Source of the DNA: Przewalskia tangutica
Lineage: Eukaryota > Streptophyta > Magnoliopsida > Solanales > Solanaceae
Assembly: GCA_029844215.1 (NCBI GenBank)
Contig: CM056732.1
Location: 55,165,007 to 55,229,006, forward strand
Length of the DNA stretch: 64,000 nucleotides
Reading direction: 5' to 3'
This document shows, piece by piece, positions 23,452 through 34,549 of this stretch. The position numbers were made by a program, and so were the translations under genes. A model generated the notes under the pieces. It was not told the DNA's origin and ran no database searches. It saw nothing but the letters and a program-made list of their open reading frames with translations. Position 1 is the first letter of the stretch. Every line of letters starts with the position of its first letter.

Positions 23452-26135
23452 TGTTATACCCCGTGGTTCGGGTCTGGACCGCGGTCAGGGGTCTCAGCGC
23501 CGCGGCGGAGAGGCGCGGCGCCAAGCGGTGATTGTATGGCATGGCGCGGAAGTCGGCCGCGGCGCGAGCTGGTCGCTGAAGTTTCAGCGCGCGGCTCCGG
23601 AAGCGAGCCGCGCGGCGAAGATCGAGTCCGCGGGAGTTGCGCCTTGCGCCGGGAAGCAGGGCCGTGGCGCCGAGGCGGGAAATCAGGCGGAAAAACTTAG
23701 GAAAAGTCAGATTTTTCTTTTAAAAGGGCCTGAGTGGGGGACAAGTGTCCCCCCCCCATCTGATGTTTGCATGCATTATATTGACCAAGTCTTAAAGACT
23801 TGGTCATCTTTCATCTCTCTCTTAGAAAAGCTCCTCCTTCTCTCTTAAATTATTTCAAGCTCCTCCTTCTCTCTTAAATTATTTCAAGCTCCTCCTTCTC
23901 TCTAAAACTCCAAGAGGTATTCTAGCCTTAGGAAAAATCTGAAAAGTAAAAGGCAAGAAGGAAGCTTGGGGCTAGCTTGTGAAGGTTGTTGTGGTGGTGT
24001 TCTTGGAATAGAGGCTAGCAAATGGTTGGATAAATTTGGCTAAAGCTCTAAGGTAATGATTCTTCCTCTATTATTAGTTTTTAGTGTTGCATGTTAAGAA
24101 GGAAGTACTTGTGGTAGTAAACTATGCTATTAGAGTCATTGCATGCAAGAAATGTGGGTTGGATATGAAGGATTTGGCTAAAGAAATATTATGAGCATGT
24201 TGTAGCCTAAAAACCACTTTAGAATTGTTAAGTGTATTATTATAACTTATGGGGCAGAATTTTACACACCCAAGATTAGGTGTGTAATCCCCTTTGTGTT
24301 GGTTTGGATGTTGGGCCTTAATGAGGCGTTTGAGTGTTGAAAATCGGCCTTTGAAAAAGGTGGCAAAGTGAGTAGAAACAAAGGAAATGCTGCCCAATTT
24401 TCCTTAGGAATTGGTAACTTGAATTTGGAATTTCTACATTGAAATTAGAGGTTAATAAACGCACTATGGTTATTATAGGTTGACATATTACTTGCGGTAG
24501 TTGGACTTAGCAAGTGGATTGACCGAAGAGGTATGTAGAGCTTTCCTATCTCTTGAGCATGAATAGTTGTATCTATGTAGTACGGTATACGTACAAGATT
24601 TGATAATCTACACTTGTTTTAAAGTATATGATACTTGTTTCATTTCAAAAGTATAAGTCCCTTGGATTTAGGGAAAATGTATTTGACAAAGGAATAACGC
24701 TAATATAATGACTTTATGGGAAGTTGGTTATATTAGTTTTGAAAGGTTCACAAAGAATGGTTTACTCTAATTAAAACAAGTACGGGTAAAGGATTTGAAA
24801 CTATGGAAGGTGGATTGATTTTTAGGCATTGGTTGCCTAAGGTTTTAAAGGAAATGAAGTCACTTGATTTAGAAGCCTATTATATTTCTAAAAGGAAATG
24901 TGACTTGTTTTGAAAAGAAATTGTAACTTGATACTATGGTGATTAGTATCTTGGAATCTTTGTATAAAAGAGTTTTTCTTAAAAGTTAGAAGTATACATG
25001 GTACTTGGGTTGAATTCGGATTTTCTATTAAAAGACATGTTAGTGCCTTAGGATACTAAAATGAGAGGATATATTAATAATGTTAATAAGAAGTTGGGAT
25101 TTCTTAACTTGCTTATGTTATGATAGTAGGTAGTGCTCGTATGTTGTGATATGATAGTAGGTAGTGCTTATGTATGATATGATAGTAGGTAGTGCTTATG
25201 TTGTGTATGATAGCCGGATGAGCTATGTTATATATTTGTATTATTACTGGTAAACCCCGGGTTATTATCTATGCCATGGATTTGCTACCCATGACGCGAG
25301 TGCGCGCTTGCACTCATGCGGATCCCACCACGTGATCCACGCGGGTGAAATAGTCCCATGCGAGTACGGCGATGGTACTCATGCGGGTCCACAGGATCCA
25401 TGCGGGTGAAATAGTCTCATGCGGGTGAAATAGTCCCATGACGAGGCGGATGACCTCATGCGGGTCCACAGGACCCATGCGGGTGAAATAGTCCCAGGAG
25501 TAGGATTGCTTAATGATACTACGGGCGAGGTACCCTGTTTTGATCGTGAGCCTCCTATTTTTATGCTATAAGATTTATACTTGTTACTCTCATTGTTAGT
25601 AAGGCACAATGCAAGGAAATTGATTTTATCTATGACTCCAGCTTATTTTTGACTTATGATATTACTACAGTATTTTCCAGTTTTACATACTTGGTACGTT
25701 GTGTACTGACCCCCTTCCTCGGGGGCTGCGTTCATGCCGCAGGTAAGGGAAAGCAGGTGGTAGATCCTCATTCCTAGGATCTTTTACTCAGGTGTCAGAA
25801 GCTCCATTCCTCCGGAAGCTTGTTTTGTTGGTACGGATATTCCCTGATGCTATAGGTATTTTGTACATTCAGGGGTATGGCGGGGCCCTGTCCCGCCACA
25901 GTTGTTATCTTTAGAGGTCTGTGGTCACATATATGTTTTGGGCTATAAGAACCAGTTGTACTACTATACTTTGTTTATGTATGTTTTATGGAAGGCAGCC
26001 TTATCGGCTGGCCAGTGATGATTACCCTTTTTTATAAGTTATGTGTTATGTATGTTCCGCTGCTATTCTCTGACGTATACCTGACAGGGTACCCCGGTAG
26101 GGTACCAGTCGCGGCCCCGGGGTTGGGTGGTGACA
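23452..26135 (+). repeat. A 3' LTR
   Basis: Pair of 15797-18447. It has one extra copy of a 29-bp tandem unit starting CTCCTCCTTCTC (23831, 23860, 23889), and GATAGTAGG where the 5' LTR has GATAGGCCGG (25120-25200). It ends TGGTGACA against TCGTGACA in the 5' LTR. The shared hairpin is at 25876-25900. Confidence 0.95.
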
Positions 26136-26140
26136 GAAAG

Positions 26141-26274
26141 GCAACTTTTCTTGGATAAACTGTCTTTCATTTTATACTGTTTCATGTCATGATTTTATTT
26201 CCGCTGGTTACTCTGATGTATATCTACTTAGGTGCCCGGGGTAAGGCACGATCACTGCCCGGATGGTCGTGACA
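26141..26274 (+). repeat. B 3' LTR, final part
   Basis: This resumes B's LTR after A's target duplication and ends with ...GGTCGTGACA. It continues the region before 15797 and matches the LTR ends of C and G in opposite orientation. Confidence 0.88.
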
Positions 26275-26947
26275 CTGATACCAACGATCTCAGTAAATAC
26301 AGTTCAATTCTTTTTAATCATTCTTCCATATATCTTATACTCAATTCTAAACTACTACAATATGTAATCTCCAATTACAATAGAAGGACAAAGATCATTA
26401 CCTCGATAAGCCCAAAATTATCCAAGATTTATAAGTCGATCCAGAGCAACGTTTAGCTCATATTCCTTACGCTCCAATCCACTCCAAGCAACCCTTAGAA
26501 GTTTCTAAACAACTTCTCTTAACACTTCATCCAAGCTATGAAGATTTTTCTAGGGTTTCATTTTGCGACTATTGGAATAAAGTAGTATTTCCGGGCTCTT
26601 ATGTTGGGATTACTTTAGAATACTACTAGGGATACTAGGCTAAGGTATTTGGGATAACAACAACACTTGAAGAAATTCTTCACAAGGGGGGGGGGGGGGT
26701 GTTTGGACGAGAACTCACCAAAGGAGGGAGTATATTTTGTGACTTGAAATCTCTAAGTGTGGATGATGAAGTCTTGCAACTTAAGGGGGTATTTATAGAG
26801 AAATCAAGGGCTAGGATCTTAGAAAGTGTGTGGTGAGATTGGGGGACAAGTGTGTGTGGGTCCCACCATCCACATGGCCAACCAAAACTTGAAACAAATG
26901 TCATGGCCATTTCGGCCCATGCCACCTAAGGGGGTGACACGTGTCGC
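26275..26947 (-). repeat. E 3' LTR, middle part
   Basis: Similar to the minus-oriented LTR of H (about 53575-54260): the same AATACAGTTCAATTCTTT and TCGATAAGCCCAAAATTA blocks. It contains a run of 14 G (26686-26699) and a minus-strand TATA box (26790-26799). B was inserted on its left side and D on its right side. It holds no gene. Confidence 0.85.
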
Positions 26948-28478
26948 TGATCGGTGTATTTTATATACACTTTTTGAGTCATTTTTAGTTAGTATTTTAC
27001 TCATTTTATTTATGTTTAGTATATAGTATTAGGGTCGTTTTCCTTTCTTTTGTGTCACAGCGGTCAAAAATGGAGAAATGACGAAAAGGAGATGAAATGA
27101 GCATAAAAGAGATGGAATTGCACACTAAAAGGGCCAAGAAATAAAGTCTAAGTTCGAAATTAGAGAGAGATCGACGAAGTCCGGACGAAAAAGGACGACG
27201 AAACGGACCGCAAAAACGTCATCAGCCATGCAAGGCTGCAGAAAGGCGCGCCCAATATGTCAAAGTCCGAAAGTTGCTGATCTTGAGCCATGGCCGATTC
27301 TGACGCCGCATGGCGCTGAATTATAAAGTCTTTGGGCGAATTTGACTTGTTTTCAGAATCCTAAAGGGATAACTTTTCCTTCCTAAAGGGATAACTTTTC
27401 CTACCTAAAGGGATAACTTTTCCTACCTTAAAACCCTTACCTAAAAGGATTCTAATAACTTTTCCTACCTACAAAATCTCTAACTCTTCACCAAAAGGAT
27501 TCTTTGGCTATAAATACTCTACATCATTAGAAGAATTATTCATTCTCCACTCCACCATTCACCATTCACCATTCACCATTCACCATTCTACATCCATCCT
27601 TCCACCAATCCATCTTGTAAATATTGCACAACACAACTCTGGGATGCTTGGCTTGGAGACTCATACTTAGTAATTTTCTTTTCTTTCTTTTACTTTATTT
27701 CAGTTTTTATGTTGGATATTGAATTAGTTCTTGTCATGTCAATGACTAGGAACTAATTCCTCTATAGGGCTTTCCATGTTGAATCTCTAGAAACTTATGT
27801 TATGATTTAATGCATGCTTATGGTTATTCTTCTTCTTGTTGAGATCTATCCAATATTTGAGTTGAATTCTTGGTAATTAATTGACAACTAATTATCACTA
27901 TATGATTTCTAATCAGACTCCGAAAGGGGGGGATTGTGAATATGCTGTAAGTTGGGTAGACATTCTTGGATTGGGGATGAAAATACCTCAATTATTTATG
28001 TAGCGTTAATGAGAGGCTTCAAACCCTAATTTTGCGCATTGTGCGTGACGGTTAACTAGGTTCTTGTTCTTAATCCTCCCATAGAGTTATCCTTATCACC
28101 GAAAGGTAGGTAAGGTGCAATCGAGGTTGAGTGTTTATATAACCTAACGGAGTATAAAACGATTTAGTGAACCTGCTTTCTCCAAAAGAAGAAAACCATA
28201 AGTTATTGCATTAATAAGTAGCATAAGCGGATAGTGAGGAGACGTGGAAGCCCTATTCTCATCATCACTGAAGTAAACCCTTTTAGTTAAATAGCTTTTA
28301 TAATTCTTAGTTATAAACAACAAATCTAAATATCAATTTACCAAATAGATACCAAAAAATAGATAGTTGGTAATTGAACCCTAATCCTTGAGGACGATAT
28401 TCGGTCTTATCAAGACTATACTACTTGTCACGATAACGTGCACTTGCATTTAAAGTGTGTGCATCTTACCGCGCATCA
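26948..28478 (+). repeat. D LTR in solo configuration, TSD GTCGC on both sides
   Basis: TGATCGGTGTATTT...CGCGCATCA. It is flanked directly by GTCGC at 26943-26947 and 28479-28483. It has a TATA box at 27508-27517, three copies of TAAAGGGATAACTTTTCC (27365-27425) and a CATTCACC microsatellite (about 27540-27590); the other LTR has two and fewer copies respectively. Confidence 0.9.
27508..27517 (+). promoter_or_regulatory. TATA box in D LTR (copy at 32333-32342)
   Basis: CTATAAATAC about 560 bp into each D LTR, followed by CTCTACATCA; transcription would start about 30 bases downstream. Position and match are typical of plant LTR promoters. Confidence 0.7.
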
Positions 28479-29198
28479 GTCGCCCCCCAATTCGTCCAAA
28501 ATATTTTATTTTCCGAAAATATCCATAATGTCCAAAATCTCGAAAACAAAGTGGGCCCCACAAAACCGTAAATTTCTCCCGTGGGCCCCACGTGACCAAT
28601 TCCGGAAAATAAAATCCATAATTCTATTATATTCCCTGAAGTCCGAATACCAAATCTGGGAATCCAATTCCCATTAACGAACCTTTTTCCTTCACAAAAT
28701 CCGGAAATTTTTCCGTCGGAAAATCAAATCTTTCTTCCTTTCCAATATTTATGTCGTATTCTCGTACATACGTCCTTACATACATACCCTGGAACTACGG
28801 GGTGTAACATTCTTCCCCCCTTAGAAACATTCATCCCGAATGTTCTTTCTAAGTTTCCAAACACACATGCGCCGGTATAGTCTTCACTACTATACTTACA
28901 TAACCAATTTTGCCACACCTAGCCATAATATAACACACGCGCAATACTTAAATCCAAGTCAACGAGGAAATCACCTCTAAAGTGTAACATCACAATTAAC
29001 TCCTACACATGGTCTATCAGATACTCTCTTCGCACCTTTACTTCACATAAATAATCACTTCCATTCTCTTAACACATGTTCGCTTCTTCCCTTACTCGTC
29101 GTACCCTTCTCGTATACCCAAACTCATTATAGTATATGTACCACATTTCCGTCATTGTTCAGTTTTCAGCACCTTGGAGTTACCACCTCCAAACTTGG
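28479..29198 (-). repeat. Duplicated piece of E (LTR end plus start of interior)
   Basis: 720 bp nearly identical to 33291-34007. It contains the 5' end of E's left LTR (to 28809, ...GGGGTGTAACA), the polypurine tract complement (28810-28822) and about 375 bp of E's interior. It stops at AACTTGG, then D's LTR tail begins. The two copies differ mainly at 28550-28575 versus 33360-33383. Confidence 0.92.
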
Positions 29199-29223
29199 TG
29201 CATCTTACCGCGCATCAAGTTTT

Positions 29224-29240
29224 TGGCGCCGTTGCCGGGG
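29224..29240 (+). other. D primer-binding site, tRNA-Asp
   Basis: TGGCGCCGTTGCCGGGG is the exact complement of the 3' end of plant tRNA-Asp including CCA. It lies seven bases after the LTR tail (29217). This primer separates D from all the tRNA-Met elements in the window. Confidence 0.93.
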
Positions 29241-29332
29241 ATTGGCATTAGTTCAATATCAAATTTATCTATTTTTAATTTCTAATTTGGTTTTTATTTT
29301 TGTTTCTTTAAATTATTTATTTTATTTTCTTT

Positions 29333-29377
29333 AAAAAAAAAAAAAAAAAAAAACAAACAAACAAACAAACAAACAAG
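29333..29377 (+). repeat. Poly-A and (AAAC)n microsatellite in D leader
   Basis: A run of 21 A (29333-29353) is followed by about six CAAA units. It is a simple repeat in the untranslated leader just before the gag-like frame. Confidence 0.9.
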
Positions 29378-29427
29378 TGTGCCGTGATTCGTTGTTGGTT
29401 TTGATTCATCTCAGGGATCCTTGAGAC

Positions 29428-30071
29428 ATGGATTTCTACTGTCAATATGATCGAGCTCCAACCATAGAGGAAGAGAGGAGGAATTACGAAGTATACTCGG
29501 CCTCACGAGGTACCAAAATCAGTTCATAGACGAAACGAGAATGGCCATGAAGAAGTTGGAAACGCAAATAGCAGAACTCGCGATCATATTCAACAGCGAA
29601 ACGCAAGAAGAGCAATCTGCACCTGGGGTAGGCAATGAGGAAACACAATGTCAGGCAATTGACCTGAAGGATGCCGAATCAGGGGAGATAGAGAGTTCGC
29701 AGCAGCAGCAGCGCCGCGGCGCCGATGAGCAGGGCCGCGGCGCCGAAGATTCTGAGACAGTGCAGGAGAGTGAGAGCCGCGGCGCCCAGAACCCAGAAAT
29801 CGAGGTGATTTTGAACAGCGAACAGCAAATTGAGGAGCCTGAACCACACCCAACTATTGAGGAATCTGGTGAGATAGTTGGTGTAGAGAAGGAAAAGATT
29901 GCAGAGATCCAATTATTTACCTTCTTGGATTCTGTGGAAATTCTTTTTCTTGCACCTATTACAGAAGAAACACCACTAGCTATCACGGTTGATTCCCAAT
30001 TAGAAAGCCCATACCATCAAGGGTACCCCAGAGTTGAGAGATGTAGAAGTTCACTGATTCCTACATTATAG
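29428..30071 (+). pseudogene. D gag-like remnant frame
   Basis: ATG 29428 opens MDFYCQYDRAPTIEEERRNY and hits a stop near 29527. A frame change leads into 29541-30071 (176 codons): MAMKKLETQIAELAIIF, then an acidic, Gln/Glu-rich tail with three RGA repeats encoded by GCCGCGGCGCC units (29713, 29734, 29776). The METQI/KLETQI segment resembles the gag C-terminus of Athila/Tat elements; this is recall of the family, not a search. No zinc knuckle, protease or RT follows, so D would depend on another element. An alternative is a non-functional spacer frame. Confidence 0.6.
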
Positions 30072-31785
30072 AAAGCATAAAAGCAAGCCTACTTGGGGAT
30101 AATTGTATATATAAGGCTCTTGTTTGAACAAATGGTGCAGTCAGAAATTGAGACCTACAACAATAACTCGCGGATTGCAAGCCGCAAGTAGGATCCAATG
30201 GGCACTCGAAAAGGTTAATTGCGTCCGCTAAAAGACGTTAAAGAAGCTTGTTGGGAGACAACCCAATATTTTTAATTATGTTATTTTAATTTCTGTCTTT
30301 ATTTTATTTTATTTTGTCTTGAACAGTCTCACGGTCTAGGGTTCTTGTTTTGTGTTGTTGGATGAAAGGTGGACTGAAAGCTGAAACCGAGGAAAAAGGA
30401 GCAAAAAAACGCTGAAAAAAAGGAAAGCGATCGTCGGGCTGGGCTCAGGCATGGCGCGGAACTCTAGAGGCCACAAGATTAGCAGTGGCGCTAAATCTCG
30501 AGGCAGCGCGGAACTTCAGAGAGCCATATTTCCGTGCAAATTCCAAAAAATTTCCTCCTAGACCTCCATTATGACCGCTGTGTTGTGTCAGTAAGTTGTC
30601 CTTTTTCTTTTATGTTCTTTGAGTCTTGCACACATTGGGGACAATGTGTGATTTAAGTTTGGGGGGATGTTTTATTGTTTTTGAGTCTTTTTGAATTGTT
30701 TTATGTATTTTTGAGTAATTTTTGAGTCATAATTTTTTTTTTATCTCTTTTGAGTCATTTTTTTTTTTTTTTTAGATCATGCATGTTGTAGTTACTTGAA
30801 ACACCTAATGAAGTAAAGTGGAATAATGTAATGGAATTAGAAGCAACAATCTGAACACTTAGGATAGATATGCCAAAAATTCATGAAATCAAACTATTTG
30901 GGGTATCTTGCTTGATGTGTGCATTGTTAGTGATTAAACCTATGTGTCTGCTTGCTTACTATTTGAGGCGAAATAGTTAGGATATACATGTTAGGGAGAT
31001 GACTCAGGCATTTCTTTGTTAGCCCTTTCTTACCATTCTTTGCCTATCCCTGACAGTCAAATTATATCCCTAGTCAGCCCCTTTGAGCCTAAAAATAAAG
31101 ACCTTTCTTTGACACCCTATAATTCCATACTTGTGCCATAAGTGAAAAATTGAGATGTTTGGAATATAAAGTGTTGAAAAAGAGACAAAAGAGAGTAAAC
31201 AATTTTGATGCACCCCAATGAAAAAGTAATAATAAATAGGCAAAAGCCTAAGTTTGGGGGTGCTTGTTTTTCATAATACACTTCACTCTCTCAAAACAAA
31301 AGAGGGGAAAGATAGATATGAAGTGAAGAAAGGAAATCAAAAGAAAAGGGAAGAATTGAAAAGCAAAAGAGCTTATGGTACATACAATGAGCCTAAATGC
31401 CTATTTTTACCTACCCCTGCCTAAGCCTACATTACAACCCTGAAAAGCCCTGAAGATCTCTAATATGTGTATCCATGATTAGTGGAGAATAGCAAGTGAA
31501 CAGGCCATAGGATTTTGAAATTGACATGCATAGTTAGGTATTCTTACTTCCATTTAGCATGATTAAATTGAATTTGCGAAATATCTGACTTTAAGTGTTT
31601 AGAATGCTAAAAATCCATTCTATATGTTCCTACATATTATCCTACTAACCTTCATGCTTTTCTAAGTGACAATTATACAGCAATTTGATCAAATGTCTTT
31701 GAGTCATTTTATTTTCTTTTCTTTCACGTCTTTGTTTATATTTTTGATCTTTGCTCGAGGCAGCAAATGTTAAGTTGGGGGTATT
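30072..31785 (+). other. D non-coding interior
   Basis: No credible gene. It includes CTTGTTGGGAGACAACCC (about 30247-30264), a block typical of Athila/Tat interiors downstream of coding sequence, two TAAGTTTGGGGG tracts (near 30653 and 31250) and the final polypurine tract TTAAGTTGGGGGTA (about 31770-31783) directly before the 3' LTR. Confidence 0.75.
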
Positions 31786-33290
31786 TGATCGATGTATTTT
31801 ATATACACTTTTTGAGTCATTTTTAGTTAGTATTTTACTCATTTTATTTATGTTTAGTATAGTATTAGGGTCGTTTTCCTTTCTTTTGTGTCACAGCGGT
31901 CAAAAATGGAGAAATGACGAAAAGGAGATGAAATGAGCATAAAAGAGATGGAATTGCACACTAAAAGGGCCAAGAAATAAAGTCTAAGTTCGGAAATTAG
32001 AGAGAGATCAAACGAAGTCCGGACGAAAAAGGGCGGCGAACGGAATCGCGTAAAAACGTCATCGGCGCCATGGCTGAAGCAATGAGTCGCGGCGCCCAAT
32101 ATGCTGAAAGTCCGAAAGTTCCTGATCTTGGCCATGCCGCCGCAGTGGCTACGCCGCGACACGGAATTATGAAGTCTTTGGGCCGAATTTGACTTGTTTT
32201 CAGAATCCTAAAGGGATAACTTTTCCTACCTAAAGGGATAACTTTTCCTACCTTAAAACCCTTACCTAAAAGGATTCTAATAACTTTTCCTACCTACAAA
32301 ATCTCTAACTCTTCACCAAAAGGATTCTTTGGCTATAAATACTCTACATCATTAGAAGAATTATTCATTCTCCACTCCACCATTCACCATTCACCATTCT
32401 ACATCCATCCTTCCACCAATCCATCTTGTAAATATTGCACAACACAACTCTTGGATGCTTGGCTTGGAGACTCATACTTAGTAATTTTCTTTTCTTTCTT
32501 TTACTTTATTTCAGTTTTTATGTTGGATATTGAATTAGTTCTTGTCATGTCAATGACTAGGAACTAATTCCTCATGTGGCTTTCCATGTCAATCTCTAGA
32601 AACTTATGTTATGATTTAATGCATGCTTATGGTTATTCTTCTTCTTGGTGAGATCTATCCAATATTTGAGTTGAATTCTTGGTAATTAATTGACAACTAA
32701 TTATCACTATATGATTTCTAATCAGACTCTGAAAGGGGGGGGATTGTGAATATGCTGTAAGTTGGGTAGACATTCTTGGATTGGGGATGAAAATACCTCA
32801 ATTATTTATGTAGCGTTAATGAGAGGCTTAAAAACCCTAATTTTGCGCATTGTGCGTGACGGTTAACTAGGTTCTTGTTCTTAATCCTCCTATAGAGTTA
32901 TCCTTATCACCGAAAGGTAGGTAAGGTGCACATCGAGGTTGAGTGTTTATATAACCCTAACGGGAGTATAAAACGATTTAGTGAACCTGCTTTCTCCAAA
33001 AGAAGAAAACCATAAGTTATTGCATTAATAAGTAGCATAAGCGGATAGTGAGGAGACGTGGAAGCCCTATTCTCATCATCATTGAAGTAAACCCTTTTAG
33101 TTAAATAGCTTTTATAATTCTTAGTTATAAACAACAAATCTAAATATCAATTTACCAAATAGATACCAAAAATAGATAGTTGGTAATTGAACCCTAATCT
33201 CGAGGACGATATTCGGTCTTATCAAGACTATACTACTTGTCACGATAACGTGCACTTGCATTTAAAGTGTGTGCATCTTACCGCGCATCA
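31786..33290 (+). repeat. D 3' LTR
   Basis: TGATCGATGTATTT...CGCGCATCA, followed by GTCGC. TATA box 32333-32342. It is nearly identical to 26948-28478 apart from repeat-number differences and scattered changes around CpG-rich stretches (32040-32165). Confidence 0.93.
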
Positions 33291-33617
33291 GTCGCCCCCC
33301 AATTCGTCCAAAATATTTTATTTTCCGAAAATATCCATAATGTCCAAAATCTCGAAAACAAAGTCGTTCACAAAACCAGAATTTCTCCCGTGGGCCCCAC
33401 GTGACCAATTCCGGAAAATAAAATCCATAATTCTATTATATTCCCTGAAGTCCGAATACCAAATCTGGGAATCCAATTCCCATTAACGAACCTTTTTCCT
33501 TCACAAAATCCGGAAATTTTTCCGTCGGAAAATCAAATCTTTCTTCCTTTCCAATATTTATGTCGTATTCTCGTACATACGTCCTTACATACATACCCTG
33601 GAACTACGGGGTGTAAC
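33291..33617 (-). repeat. E 3' LTR, terminal part
   Basis: Continues 26275-26947 after D. It ends (LTR 5' end on minus) with GGGGTGTAACA at 33617, followed by the purine-tract complement TTCTTCCCCCCTT (33618-33630). Confidence 0.9.
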
Positions 33618-34549
33618 ATTCTTCCCCCCTTAGAAACATTCATCCCGAATGTTCTTTCTAAGTTTCCAAACACACATGCGCCGGTATAGTCTTCACTACT
33701 ATACTTACATAACCAATTTTGCCACACCTAGCCATAATATAACACACGCGCAATACTTAAATCCAAGTCAACGAGGAAATCACCTCTAAAGTGTAACATC
33801 ACAATTAACTCCTACACATGGTCTATCAGATACTCTCTTCGCACCTTTACTTCACATAAATAATCACTTCCATTCTCTTAACACATGTTCGCTTCTTCCC
33901 TTACTCGTCGTACCCTTCTCGTATACCCAAACTCATTATAGTATATGTACCACATTTCCGTCATTGTTCAGTTTTCAGCACCTTGGAGTTACCACCTCCA
34001 AACTTGGTCATTACACTAGCTTCAATTTCCTTTTAAGGCCATTCCCGGCCTTCACGACCCTATCACATAGCGGGACCACCTCAAACTGACCCCACCTCAT
34101 TCCGGGCTGCGGGTTGACCCGTGATCTGGCCTCAACCCGACCCACTATCGCGCCAAACTTTTGTTCCCTGGTCCGGAACAATCTTACTATTCAAATCATG
34201 AAAACCTAGTGGTCTTCTTAGCTCAACTACCCACTTTCATTTCACGCCACTCGTGGTCTTATCACACAAATATACTCCATGTATACTACGTACTCCGACA
34301 AAAATCACCCGCAAAAATCTTTTACTCAAGACAGCCTCGCATCTAAGGTCTCCACGTGTAATATTCTAAGGCTCACAATTTTCCTGTCCTCAAACTTACC
34401 TTTTCTACTAACCAAGTTTTCTAAATCACAATTTAACACAATATTATCCGAGTATAACACTTAACATGTAACCAACCTTAGCAACACATACTAGTCTCTA
34501 AAGGGTTAAAGATATACCTGTAAATATTGCTCTGCTCCCCTTTGCCGCG

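Larger units (their letters stand above)
15797..26135 (+). mobile_element. Element A: complete Ty3/gypsy chromovirus, TSD GAAAG
   Basis: A is a full-length element: 5' LTR 15797-18447, tRNA-Met PBS, gag, protease, RT, RNase H, integrase with chromodomain, polypurine tract, 3' LTR 23452-26135. The 5-bp target duplication GAAAG is perfect (15792-15796 and 26136-26140). It lies inside B's 3' LTR in the same orientation. The two LTRs are very similar over 2.65-2.68 kb, which argues for recent insertion. Even so, gag-pol is broken into several frames. Confidence 0.96.
1..26274 (+). mobile_element. Element B: Ty3/gypsy chromovirus, 5' end outside window, interrupted by C and A
   Basis: B starts left of the window inside the gag/protease region and ends at 26274 with ...GTCGTGACA. 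Its body is 1-1887 plus 11484-13159, and its 3' LTR is 13160-15796 plus 26141-26274. Removing C (1888-11483) and A (15797-26135 plus one GAAAG copy) restores one continuous order: protease, RT, RNase H, integrase, chromodomain, polypurine tract, LTR. The sequence after 26274 is the middle of an E-type LTR in minus orientation, so B is inserted in E; the right-hand target duplication would be CTGAT (26275-26279), but its partner is outside the window. Reading frames are broken many times. The lineage call (Tekay/Del-like) rests on the integrase plus chromodomain and the tRNA-Met type of relatives. Confidence 0.88.
26948..33290 (+). mobile_element. Element D: tRNA-Asp Athila/Tat-like non-autonomous element, rearranged
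   Basis: D has LTRs with TGAT...ATCA ends (26948-28478, 1531 bp; 31786-33290, 1505 bp), a tRNA-Asp primer-binding site (29224-29240), a short gag-like frame and a polypurine tract, but no pol. The target duplication GTCGC occurs before 26948, again right after the first LTR (28479-28483), and after the last LTR (33291-33295). Between the first LTR and the interior lies a 720-bp copy of E sequence (28479-29198), and the interior starts with only the last 19 bp of an LTR (29199-29217). So the locus is a solo LTR followed by a 5'-truncated copy. Lineage is inferred from the primer site and the CTTGTTGGGAGACAACCC block near 30247-30264. Confidence 0.85.

Noticed and set aside
29224..29240. Possible tRNA-Asp gene fragment
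   Set aside because: Only the 3' end complement is present, positioned right after an LTR tail; it is the primer-binding site.
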